Position numbers and translations under genes: made by a program
Notes under the pieces: model-generated
Told to the model about the DNA's origin: nothing
Seen by the model: only the letters and a program-made list of their open reading frames with translations
The model's database searches: none
DNA from: Verrucomicrobium sp.
Lineage (GTDB): Bacteria > Verrucomicrobiota > Verrucomicrobiia > Methylacidiphilales > UBA1321
Reading direction: 5' to 3'
Assembly: GCA_017849585.1 (NCBI GenBank)
Contig: JAFIGT010000004.1
Location: 1-38,325 of the forward strand
Length of the DNA: 38,325 nt
Shown: positions 7,327-14,977 of the stretch, in pieces
How the letters are laid out: each line of letters opens with the position of its first letter
Numbering within the stretch: position 1 is the first letter of the stretch

Positions 7327-9125
7327 CGGGTGTCGGATTTGAGGACGGCGATAAACGCTTCCTGGGGGATATCGACTTTGCCAATCGATTTCATGCGCTT
7401 CTTACCCTCTTTCTGCTTTTCGAGGAGTTTGCGCTTGCGGGTGATGTCACCACCGTAGCATTTCGCGATGACGTTCTTGCCGACTGACTTCACATCTTCG
7501 CGGGCGATGATCTTGCCACCGATGGCCGCCTGAATGGCGATTTTGAAAAGGTGCGGCGGGATGACTTCCTTGAGCTTGGCGGCGAGTTGACGTCCACGCG
7601 CCTCGGCCTTGCTGCGTTCCACGATGCATGAGAAGGCGTCCATCGGCTCGCCATTGACGAGCATGTCCATCTTCACGAGATCGGCGGCGCGATACGGAGC
7701 GTATTCGTAATCCATCGAACCGTAACCACGGGTGATTGACTTGATGCGGTCGTTGAAGTCGACGACGATTTCATTGAGCGGGAGGTCGCAGCGCAGCATG
7801 ACGCGCTTGCCGTCGAGCGATTCGGTGTGTTCGCAAACGCCGCGCTTTTCCATGACCATCTGCATGATGTCGCCGATGTTGTCGTTGGGGCACATGATGA
7901 ACGCCTTGACCATCGGCTCACGGATTTCCTCGATGACGGACGGGTCCGGCATCTGCAATGGATTATCGAGCATGTAGACTTCGCCGTTGGTGCGGCGGAT
8001 CTCATACACGACGCTCGGGTAGGTCGCGATGATGTCCATGTTGTACTCGCGGCGGAGGCGTTCCTGCACGATCTCCATGTGGAGGAGGCCGAGAAAACCG
8101 CAGCGGAAACCAAAGCCCAATGCGGCGGAGCTTTCCTGCTGGAATGTCAGCGCGGGATCGTTGAGCTGGAATTTGGCGACAGCAGTACGGAGCTGTTCGA
8201 ACTCGGCTGTGTTGATGGGATAAATGCCGCTGAACACCATGGGGGTGACGTCCTTGAATCCGGGCAATTGCTCGGTGGCGGGGCGCTGGCTGTTGGTGAT
8301 GGTTTCACCAATCTTCACATCGGAGGCGGCCTTGATATTGCCAATGAGATAGCCCACGTCGCCGGGATTGAGGCGGTCCACCTTGAGCGGCTTGGGGCTG
8401 AAGACGCCAACTTCCTTGACCTCATAGCGGCCGTTGGAATGCATGAGCGTGATCGGGGTCCCCTGCTCGATGGTGCCGGAGAAATTGCGCACGTAGGTGA
8501 CAACGCCGCGATAGGTATCGAAGAGAGAGTCAAACACGAGACAGCGCAGGATGTCGTCGTTGAATTCCTTTGGCGCGGGAATGCGGGCAACGACGGCTTC
8601 CAGAATGTCCTCGATGCCGATGCCTGCCTTGGCGCTGGCCAGGATCGCTTCTTCGCCGGGAATCGCGAGAATGTCCTCGAGCTGCTTTTTGCAGGTTTCG
8701 ACATCCGCACTGGGTAGATCGATTTTGTTGATGACCGGAATGAGCTTCAAACCCTGCTTGTTGGCAAGGTGCACATTGGCCACCGTCTGGGCTTCAACGC
8801 CTTGCGCCGCATCGATGATGAGCAGCGCGCCTTCACAGGCGGAGAGACTGCGGGAAACTTCGTAGGAGAAGTCGACGTGGCCGGGGGTGTCGATGAGGTT
8901 CAGTCGATAGACGGTGCCGTTCTTGGCCGTGTACGACATCGTGACGGGGTGACACTTGATCGTGATGCCACGTTCGCGCTCGAGATCCATCGAGTCGAGC
9001 ATCTGGTTCTGCATCTCCCGGGCGGTAATGGTATTGGTCGCCTGCAGCAGACGGTCCGATAGAGTCGTCTTGCCGTGGTCGACGTGGGCGATGATGCAAA
9101 AGTTGCGGGTTAATTCCTGGGACAT
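7323..9125 (-). CDS. lepA: Elongation factor 4 (LepA)
   Basis: 600 residues, the normal length. This translational GTPase acts on ribosomes, with reported roles in back-translocation and in initiation or 30S assembly. The G1 loop is AHVDHGKTT (13-21), followed by DTPGH and the NKID guanine-specificity box. The EF-G-like domains follow, then the LepA-specific C-terminal domain with the closing segment GKVDIPQEAF. The start is the ATG at 9123-9125. It is the third gene of the VOC-rpe-lepA-lepB run on this strand, separated from rpe by 91 bases that could hold an extra promoter, and joined to lepB by a four-base overlap. Confidence 0.97.
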   Translation of the reverse strand: MSQELTRNFCIIAHVDHGKTTLSDRLLQATNTITAREMQNQMLDSMDLERERGITIKCHPVTMSYTAKNGTVYRLNLIDTPGHVDFSYEVSRSLSACEGALLIIDAAQGVEAQTVANVHLANKQGLKLIPVINKIDLPSADVETCKKQLEDILAIPGEEAILASAKAGIGIEDILEAVVARIPAPKEFNDDILRCLVFDSLFDTYRGVVTYVRNFSGTIEQGTPITLMHSNGRYEVKEVGVFSPKPLKVDRLNPGDVGYLIGNIKAASDVKIGETITNSQRPATEQLPGFKDVTPMVFSGIYPINTAEFEQLRTAVAKFQLNDPALTFQQESSAALGFGFRCGFLGLLHMEIVQERLRREYNMDIIATYPSVVYEIRRTNGEVYMLDNPLQMPDPSVIEEIREPMVKAFIMCPNDNIGDIMQMVMEKRGVCEHTESLDGKRVMLRCDLPLNEIVVDFNDRIKSITRGYGSMDYEYAPYRAADLVKMDMLVNGEPMDAFSCIVERSKAEARGRQLAAKLKEVIPPHLFKIAIQAAIGGKIIAREDVKSVGKNVIAKCYGGDITRKRKLLEKQKEGKKRMKSIGKVDIPQEAFIAVLKSDTR

Positions 9126-9216
9126 TTCGTGTGAACTCTCAAATAAATCTCTTTGCGGGCGATGTTTCGCCAGTCAGCCCGCTCTTCTGGGTGCAGCCTC
9201 CGTGCTGCCGATTTCG

Positions 9217-9897
9217 TTATCCTCCGGCGGAAACCTCCGCCGCGCGGGCGCGCAGTTCCTTGACGGCGGCGGTGGCATCTTCCTTGCGGAAAATGGACGT
9301 TCCCGCCACGATGACATTCGCGCCGGCCGCGACCGATGGTCCGATCGTGTCGGTGGTGAGGCCGCCGTCGACCTCGATGTCGAAATTCAAATTGTGTTGC
9401 TCGCGATACGCAACCGCCTGTCGGATCTTGTCGAGTACTTCCACAATGAACGGCTGGCCGCCGAAACCGGGATTCACCGTCATGCAGAGCAGCAGGTCGA
9501 CCTTCTTGAGCAGCGAGCCGCAATTCTGGAACAGGGTCATCGGGTTGATGGCGAGGCCGCATTTACAGCCCATGCCGCGAATGATTTCGAGCGTGCGCTT
9601 GACGTCGTGATAGGCCTCGAGATGCACGGTGAGGATGTCTGCCCCCGCCTCGATAAAAGACCGCGCGTAGCGGTCTGGTTGCTGGATCATCAAGTGAACA
9701 TCGAGCGGAATGGGCGTGAGCTTTTTCAGCGTCGCGACAAAGTCAGGACCGAAGGTCAGGTTGGGCACAAAGTGGCCGTCCATTACGTCCACGTGGATCA
9801 GGTCCACGCCCGCGGCTTCGATGCGCCGGACTTCTTTTTCGACGTTGCCCAGGTCACTGGCCAGCATCGAGGGGGCAATTTTCAGGGGTCTCTTCAT
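9217..9897 (-). CDS. rpe: Ribulose-phosphate 3-epimerase
   Basis: 226 residues, a complete TIM-barrel enzyme interconverting ribulose 5-phosphate and xylulose 5-phosphate in the pentose phosphate pathway. It shows the family signatures IAPSMLASDLGN near the N-terminus, HVDVMDGHFVPN (metal and catalytic Asp/His), HLMIQQP, the MTVNPGFGGQ loop and the second catalytic Asp in IEVDGGL, plus the phosphate-binding GTSIF near the end. Its ATG overlaps the stop of the upstream glyoxalase-fold gene by four bases (ATGA), so both are probably translated together. Confidence 0.95.
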   Translation of the reverse strand: MKRPLKIAPSMLASDLGNVEKEVRRIEAAGVDLIHVDVMDGHFVPNLTFGPDFVATLKKLTPIPLDVHLMIQQPDRYARSFIEAGADILTVHLEAYHDVKRTLEIIRGMGCKCGLAINPMTLFQNCGSLLKKVDLLLCMTVNPGFGGQPFIVEVLDKIRQAVAYREQHNLNFDIEVDGGLTTDTIGPSVAAGANVIVAGTSIFRKEDATAAVKELRARAAEVSAGG

Positions 9898-10274
9898 TTC
9901 TTCCGCTCAATGAGTTCAATTTCGTAGCCTTCCGGGCCATCGATGAAGGCAAATTTGGTGCCGGTGCTGCTGACGGTGGGGCCGTCGCTCAGCGGGTACC
10001 CCTTGGCGGTGCTTTCTTTGGCAAACGCTTCGATGCTGTCGACTTCAAACGCCAGATGGGTCAGGTCGGGCTGCACTTCCACATTCCCGGCCTTGGGATA
10101 ATGGCAAATTTCGATGAGTTCCTCGCTCTGCGGGGCTTTGAAAAAGGCGAGCGTCGAACCACGCGGTGAGGTATGGCGCTGCACTTCGATCAACCCGAGG
10201 ACTTCCTTATAAAAGTGGGCGGTCTTTTCGAGGTCATTGACCCGATAACGCGTGTGCAGGAGCTTATTCACCAT
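9894..10274 (-). CDS. Glyoxalase I-like VOC family protein
   Basis: 126 residues, the size of bacterial lactoylglutathione lyases. It has the two-module vicinal-oxygen-chelate fold: the N-terminal LLHTRYRVNDLEKTAHFY with metal-ligand His, a Glu in EELIEICHY, then DLTHLAFEV with the second His and the closing GYEIELIE with the last Glu. All four expected metal ligands are therefore present, which favours a true glyoxalase detoxifying methylglyoxal hemithioacetal. It heads the operon with rpe, lepA and lepB. Whether this organism uses glutathione is not visible here, so the thiol cofactor is left open. Confidence 0.8.
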   Translation of the reverse strand: MVNKLLHTRYRVNDLEKTAHFYKEVLGLIEVQRHTSPRGSTLAFFKAPQSEELIEICHYPKAGNVEVQPDLTHLAFEVDSIEAFAKESTAKGYPLSDGPTVSSTGTKFAFIDGPEGYEIELIERKK

Positions 10275-10442
10275 AGTTAACCAATTTCCCAGTCTTGGGG
10301 CGCGAAGTCAAGCGGCCAAAAGTCACAGAACGGTCACTTTAATGGGAAGCCAGGGAGCCGAAAGAAACTGTGGATACAATGCCTCCCGAACGCCGGCTCC
10401 AGCCGGGACGCCTTCCCCAACCGATTGACAAAGGTAGAACCG

Positions 10443-11753
10443 ATGAATTTGGACGATATATGTGTGCTCGACCGTGCGGAAGCCGGTGCCCAGCAAGATG
10501 TAGTGCGGCTCCATCAACTGGCAGGCCACGTTGACACTGTGCCTCAGGATACGAGCGCTGAAGCGGTGCATCAGCTTTTTCTCTCAAAGCCTAAACTACC
10601 GGGGGTGATGGTGGCGGAGGGACCGGTGCTGATCGGGCTTATCTCCCGCGCCACTTTTTTCCAACTCCTCAGCCGCAAGAATGGGCTGGCGGTGTATCAT
10701 CCCCGCCCCATCTCGCTGATGTTGCAGCATTCCAAGGCGAAGATGCTTCAGCTTTCCCCCACGAGCACCGTGCTGGAAGCGGCGGATCTTTGCCTGCAGC
10801 GGGAACCGGAATTCCTGTACGAGCCGTTCGTCGTCTCGAGCGGGAACGATCACCGTCTGATCGATTTCCATGCGCTGCTGATCGCGCAGTCGCAGTTGCT
10901 GCACAAAACGACGCAACGCAGTCAGCATCAGGAGGCGTTGCTGAAGAAGAAGAACCGCGAGATTCTGGACAGTATTTTCTATGCCCAGCGCATTCAGAAA
11001 TCGATGCTGCGGCATCCGGATCAGATGGACCGCTGGGGACTGGATCTGTTCCTGATCTTCAAGCCGCGCGATATCGTGTCGGGCGACTTCTTCTACGTGA
11101 CCGAGCATCGCGGGGTGGTGTACATCGCGGCGGTGGATTGCACGGGTCACGGCGTACCGGGCGCGTTCATGGCCCTGATCGGTCATAATCTGCTCGATGA
11201 CATTATTACGTCCAAAAACATCCGTGAACCGGACGCCATTCTTTCGTGCCTGCACGAGAGCATCCGTCGCAGCCTGAACCAAGGGAGCGACGCGGGCAGT
11301 GGTCGCGATGGAATGGACGCGTGCCTGTGCGCGATTGATCCGAGCTTGGGCATTCTCAAGTTCAGCGGTGCGAAACGTCCGCTCTATTTGTGCTCCGAGT
11401 CGCAGGAGATCACCGTGATCAACGGCGACCACCACAGTCTCGGCGGGATGCAGCGGGAACGCGCGCGGATCTTTACCACGCAGACACTCGACCTCGTTCC
11501 GGGCCAGACATTTTTCCTCACCACGGACGGTCTCGCGGACCAGCATTCGCCCAACAACGAGAAGCTCGGATCGGGCCGCTTGAAAGCCCTGCTGCAGGAG
11601 ATCCGATTCCTGCCGCTGGCCGAAAAGAAGCAGCGTATCGAGTGCGCCCTCATGGACCATCAAGGCGCGCAGATGCAACGCGACGACATCACGATCATCG
11701 GGGTCGAGTGGCTGGGCAAACCGGCAGTGCACCCCGTATTCATCCGCAACTGA
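10443..11753 (+). CDS. CBS-domain PP2C phosphatase, SiaA/RsbU-like
   Basis: 436 residues from the ATG at 10443, chosen over the TTG at 10425 because AAGG stands 8 bases before it. Residues about 15-150 form a pair of CBS modules (an adenine-nucleotide-sensing domain), followed by a short charged helix rich in Lys and Gln. From about 190 a SpoIIE-type PP2C domain runs to the end. Metal-binding aspartates are visible at 215 (SGDFFYV), 232 (AVDCTGHGVPG), in FFLTTDGLAD and in QRDDITIIGVEW. Expected reaction: dephosphorylation of a Ser/Thr-phosphorylated partner protein. The two downstream genes match SiaB kinase and SiaC, so SiaC is the natural substrate. In Pseudomonas SiaA the input is a membrane HAMP module; here it is cytosolic CBS. 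Confidence 0.85.
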   Translation: MNLDDICVLDRAEAGAQQDVVRLHQLAGHVDTVPQDTSAEAVHQLFLSKPKLPGVMVAEGPVLIGLISRATFFQLLSRKNGLAVYHPRPISLMLQHSKAKMLQLSPTSTVLEAADLCLQREPEFLYEPFVVSSGNDHRLIDFHALLIAQSQLLHKTTQRSQHQEALLKKKNREILDSIFYAQRIQKSMLRHPDQMDRWGLDLFLIFKPRDIVSGDFFYVTEHRGVVYIAAVDCTGHGVPGAFMALIGHNLLDDIITSKNIREPDAILSCLHESIRRSLNQGSDAGSGRDGMDACLCAIDPSLGILKFSGAKRPLYLCSESQEITVINGDHHSLGGMQRERARIFTTQTLDLVPGQTFFLTTDGLADQHSPNNEKLGSGRLKALLQEIRFLPLAEKKQRIECALMDHQGAQMQRDDITIIGVEWLGKPAVHPVFIRN

Positions 11754-11760
11754 GATCCTT

Positions 11761-12351
11761 ATGACCAGATCCCTCCCCTCCGACGAACTCACGCAACTGC
11801 GGCAGTTGCACGAAGCGGCCCTGAACTCCAATAAACTCATCCTCCTATTCAAGGGAGCTATCACGCAAAATACCTTGATCCGGATTGGCGGCCTCCTCCA
11901 TCTCACCCACGAGGAAACGCATCAGGATTTCTCCAAGAAACGACTCTTCTCCGTCCTGGTGGAGATGGCGCAGAACATCCTGCACTATTCCCAAGAGCGG
12001 GAGTTCTTCCCGAAGTCCCACAGCGTCGTCGGGGCGGGAAGCTTGCTGGTGAAGGAAAGTCCGGAAGCCTTCGAGATCGAGGGCAGAAATCTGGTGACCT
12101 CCGAGCAGAAGGCGCGTTTGGAATCCCGCTGCGCGCTGATCAATTCGATGACCGAAGAGAAGCTCCGGGAATTCTATCTGACGCAACGCCGTCAATCCAC
12201 CCAGCCTCAATCAAAGGGCGCGGGATTGGGACTGATCGAGATCGCGCGCAAGTCGAAGAGTCCCGTTGTCGCCCGGTTCAGCGAAGGCCCGAATGCACTG
12301 TATTATTACACCCTTTCCACCCGGATCAGCCGGGACTGCAGCCGCAACTAA
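11761..12351 (+). CDS. SiaB family protein kinase (DUF6272)
   Basis: 196 residues, starting 7 bases after the phosphatase stop. The fold is a GHKL-type ATPase resembling anti-sigma-factor kinases: an N-box-like segment VEMAQNILHYS (67-77, with Glu68 and Asn72) and a glycine box KGAGLGLIEIARKS (152-165). The pattern with the KGxITxxxL segment near residue 31 is characteristic of SiaB homologues. In Pseudomonas aeruginosa SiaB phosphorylates SiaC on a threonine, and SiaA reverses this. The genes flanking it here are exactly those two partners, which strongly supports the assignment although overall similarity to the characterised protein cannot be measured here. Confidence 0.82.
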   Translation: MTRSLPSDELTQLRQLHEAALNSNKLILLFKGAITQNTLIRIGGLLHLTHEETHQDFSKKRLFSVLVEMAQNILHYSQEREFFPKSHSVVGAGSLLVKESPEAFEIEGRNLVTSEQKARLESRCALINSMTEEKLREFYLTQRRQSTQPQSKGAGLGLIEIARKSKSPVVARFSEGPNALYYYTLSTRISRDCSRN

Positions 12352-12375
12352 ATCCCCCAACCATTCCCCCTCCCC

Positions 12376-12765
12376 ATGCAACTCAAGATCGAAGCCACCA
12401 CGACCACGCCGAGCGTGTCGTTCGACCCTGCCAGCGGCGTGCTGGAATTCTCCGGTCAATCCTATCCGGAGGATTCCCTGCCGTTCTATCAGGAAATCCA
12501 GGATGAACTCGCCGCGCATCTGGAGAAAAACAGTCAACCGCTGACGCTGGACTTCAAGTTGAACTACTTCAACACGAGTTCGTCCAAGTGCCTGCTCACG
12601 CTGCTCGAATCGGTCGAGCGGTTTCAGGCCCAGCGCGAAAACATCAAGGTGCGGTGGTTTTACGAAGAAGACGACGAAGACATGCACAGCAGCGGCATCG
12701 ATTTCAGTCTCGATATCCTGCTGCCGTTCGAGTTCATCCCGGTCAAGCAGCTGACGACCGTTTAG
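12376..12765 (+). CDS. SiaC-like DUF1987 phosphoprotein
   Basis: 129 residues, alpha/beta, with the DUF1987 features: an early FDPASGVLEFSGQSYPED strand-turn region, then LDFKLNYFNTSSSKCLL, and a C-terminal acidic EEDDEDM patch. The Thr at position 67 in NTSSSK lines up with the threonine (Thr68) that SiaB phosphorylates in Pseudomonas SiaC. Unphosphorylated SiaC there binds and activates the diguanylate cyclase SiaD, controlling cyclic-di-GMP and aggregation. No diguanylate cyclase follows here; the next gene is a convergent peptidase whose stop is 6 bases away. The output partner must therefore be encoded elsewhere or be different. Confidence 0.85.
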   Translation: MQLKIEATTTTPSVSFDPASGVLEFSGQSYPEDSLPFYQEIQDELAAHLEKNSQPLTLDFKLNYFNTSSSKCLLTLLESVERFQAQRENIKVRWFYEEDDEDMHSSGIDFSLDILLPFEFIPVKQLTTV

Positions 12766-12771
12766 CGCTGG

Positions 12772-13842
12772 CTAAATCTTCACCTTGAAATCATCGCCGG
12801 TGCGGGCGTCCTGCACGAAGGCGGTGATCAGGTTGATGATGCTTTCCAAGTCGCCGAGGTGGATCGCTTCGACCGGCGTGTGCATGTAGCGGTTCGGGAT
12901 GCCGATGGAGACGGACGGAATGCCGCCGCGTTGACGAAAAACGGAATCCGCATCGGTGCCGGACCAACGAGGATCGATGCCGCGCTGGAACGCGATCTTG
13001 TTCTTCGTCGCGAGCTTTTCGAGGCGATCGACGATGACCGGATGATTCACGCTGCCGCGGCTGAGGATCGGCCCTTTGCCGAGTCGCGCATCACCGAACT
13101 TTTTCTTGTTCGCAACGGGGATGTCCGTCGCCTGACCGACGTCCACCACGAGCGCCGCATCGGGCCGCACGGAATAGCCGACCATAGCCGCGCCGTAGAG
13201 ACCGTTCTCTTCCTGCACGGTGGAGGCGGAGACGAGACACGCCTTGAGCTTCTTCTTGTTCTCGGAGCACAGGCGCATGACTTCCGCCGCGATGAACGTG
13301 CCGACGCGATTGTCGCAGGCGCGGGCGATGTAGATGTCGTCGTTGAGTTGTTGAAAGCCGACCGTGTAGGTGATCAGGTCACCGACCGCGACGCGCTTTT
13401 CAGCTGCCTTGCGGTTCTCCGCGCCGATGTCGATGAACATCTCGTGCCAGTCGGGCACCTTTCCTTCCTTCGAGCGGTCTTGCATGTGGACGGCGAGCGA
13501 GCCAATCACGCCGAGCACGGCTCCGTTGCGGCCATGAATGTGCACGCGTTGACCGCGAGCCAGTGCGGCATCGGGACCGCCGACGGGTTGGAAATAGAGA
13601 AAGCCGTTGTCGTCAATGTACTGGACCTGAAAGCCGATTTCGTCCGCATGACCCATGACCATGATTTTCGGATGACCGCCGGGATTCACAATCGCTAGGG
13701 CATTGCCGTAAGCGTCGGTTTCCACGCGGTCGGCGAACTTTTCCACGTAGTCGATCCAGACGCGTTGACCGGCGGTTTCCGCGCTGGAAGGACTGGGGGT
13801 TTCGAGCAGTTGCGTGAGAAATTCGAGAGAAGATTTTTTCAT
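12772..13842 (-). CDS. M42 family metallopeptidase
   Basis: 356 residues, the normal length for the M42 glutamyl aminopeptidase / FrvX / tetrahedral aminopeptidase family. Ligands of the two-metal site can be seen in order: GHADEIGF (His, and the Asp nearby), ARACDNRVG (bridging Asp), TVQEENG (catalytic Glu and ligand Glu), VVDVGQATD (Asp) and RYMHTPVE (last His). It is expected to trim N-terminal residues from peptides in the cytoplasm as a large oligomer. The gene stands alone, convergent with the SiaC-like gene. The family was once annotated as endoglucanase; that name should not be used here. Confidence 0.9.
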   Translation of the reverse strand: MKKSSLEFLTQLLETPSPSSAETAGQRVWIDYVEKFADRVETDAYGNALAIVNPGGHPKIMVMGHADEIGFQVQYIDDNGFLYFQPVGGPDAALARGQRVHIHGRNGAVLGVIGSLAVHMQDRSKEGKVPDWHEMFIDIGAENRKAAEKRVAVGDLITYTVGFQQLNDDIYIARACDNRVGTFIAAEVMRLCSENKKKLKACLVSASTVQEENGLYGAAMVGYSVRPDAALVVDVGQATDIPVANKKKFGDARLGKGPILSRGSVNHPVIVDRLEKLATKNKIAFQRGIDPRWSGTDADSVFRQRGGIPSVSIGIPNRYMHTPVEAIHLGDLESIINLITAFVQDARTGDDFKVKI

Positions 13843-14094
13843 GGCACTTTCCCTAGTTTAGGCATAAGGACGGCAATTGACGAAAAGTTTTTTTACGTGC
13901 TCCCGAAGCCCCCCTCTGGACGACGTGAGCAAGCCTTGTGTCGCCGTGGCAGAACCGCGTTCAGACACGGCCACTCTGGGAGTGTGCGCTGCTTTTTCTC
14001 TTTTCCACGAATCCCCCCCCTCGTCACGCTGACTCGACAAATGCCAAAGAACCGAGTACCTATTATAGTGCTGAACTAAGCCTTATTTTTACTT

Positions 14095-14250
14095 ATGGAA
14101 AACATCCCTCCCCAGGAACAATCTGCGGAAGAAAAACGCGACCAAGTCTGCCCGGTCTGCGGGGAGTCGCTTGTTCAGGAAAAATGCAAGGTCGTCTGCC
14201 GCAGCAAACGATGCACCTACCGGATCGTCTTCAACTGCTCTGAATTCTAA
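14095..14250 (+). CDS. Small Cys-rich (zinc-ribbon-like) protein, 51 aa
   Basis: This short gene lies directly before aroD. It encodes 51 residues: an acidic, glutamine-rich N-terminus, then VCPVCG, a spacer with KCKVVCRSKRC and a closing segment YRIVFNCSEF. The two CxxC/CxxxC-type pairs suggest one zinc ion bound in a ribbon or treble clef. I recall very similar short proteins in other Verrucomicrobiota, usually unannotated. The stop is 4 bases before the aroD ATG, so the two are probably translated from one message. Function is unknown; a structural or RNA/protein-binding role would be typical for this size. Confidence 0.7.
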   Translation: MENIPPQEQSAEEKRDQVCPVCGESLVQEKCKVVCRSKRCTYRIVFNCSEF

Positions 14251-14254
14251 TACC

Positions 14255-14977
14255 ATGCCTCCGCTCGCCTCCCCCCTCGCCTCCTACAAGCCGCCCGTTT
14301 TCGTCGGCACCGTCATCACGCCGCGCGGCCTGCGTTTGCTCAACCGCGTCAAGTTGCCCGCACAGTTGATCGAAGTTCGAGTCGATGAACTCCTCGCCAA
14401 AGGCGTCACTGTCGACGAGATTGAACTCGCCCTCCTCAAGCGTGCCCACCCCGTGCTCCTCACCCTGCGCACCCGCGAAGAGGGTGGCGCGTACACGTGG
14501 CGCGGTTCCAAACGCGAAGAAACCTTCCTGCATCTCCTGCCCTTCGCTGAGCTGATCGATGTGGAACTCGCCCAGGCCAAGGCCATGCACCGCGTGCTCA
14601 AGGCCGCCAAGAAGGCGGGCAAATCGGTCATCTTATCGGCCCATTCGCTAGCTCAGCCGTTGAGCGCGGCGAAAATGAAAGCCCTCGTCGCCAGCTTCGC
14701 GAAGCACGATCTCGACTGCTACAAGATCGCCGCCCGCGTGCATGATCAGGACGATATCCAGCGTCTCGCCTCCCTTCTCTTTCATCATCAGGACCATCCC
14801 TGGGCCGTGATGGGGGTCGGTCCCCTCGCCGCTCATACGCGTTTGATTTTCGCAGTGTTGGGTTCGCGACTGGCTTACGGCTACCTCGATTCCCCGGCGG
14901 CACCCGGCCAGCCTTCAGTTGCCAAACTGAGAAGCCTCCTCGCGCCCTTCCAAAATGCCAAACCGCGTTCACGATAA
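14255..14977 (+). CDS. aroD: Type I 3-dehydroquinate dehydratase
   Basis: 240 residues from the ATG at 14255. The frame is open further upstream, but that part overlaps the small Cys-rich gene and has no homology. Catalyses dehydration of 3-dehydroquinate to 3-dehydroshikimate in the shikimate pathway through a Schiff base. Signatures: IEVRVDEL, LRTREEGG, IDVELA, the catalytic His130 in ILSAHS, the Schiff-base Lys157 in CYKIAA, the substrate Arg in HTRLIF and the closing APGQPS with the conserved Gln. The SAHS box differs slightly from the more usual SxHD. The 3' end overlaps the next gene by 23 bases, which couples an aromatic amino acid gene to a polysaccharide synthase; there is no obvious metabolic reason. 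Confidence 0.88.
   Translation: MPPLASPLASYKPPVFVGTVITPRGLRLLNRVKLPAQLIEVRVDELLAKGVTVDEIELALLKRAHPVLLTLRTREEGGAYTWRGSKREETFLHLLPFAELIDVELAQAKAMHRVLKAAKKAGKSVILSAHSLAQPLSAAKMKALVASFAKHDLDCYKIAARVHDQDDIQRLASLLFHHQDHPWAVMGVGPLAAHTRLIFAVLGSRLAYGYLDSPAAPGQPSVAKLRSLLAPFQNAKPRSR

Noticed and set aside
7827-8717. 296-codon frame opposite lepA
   Set aside because: Antisense shadow of a highly conserved gene; no ribosome site or recognisable domain.
10393-10406. CCGGCT/AGCCGG inverted repeat before the siaA-like gene
   Set aside because: The loop is only two bases and such GC palindromes are frequent here; there is no link to a promoter element.
10425-10430. TTGACA as a -35 box or TTG as the start of the CBS-phosphatase
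   Set aside because: No -10 box stands at the right distance, and the ATG at 10443 has a proper AAGG ribosome site.
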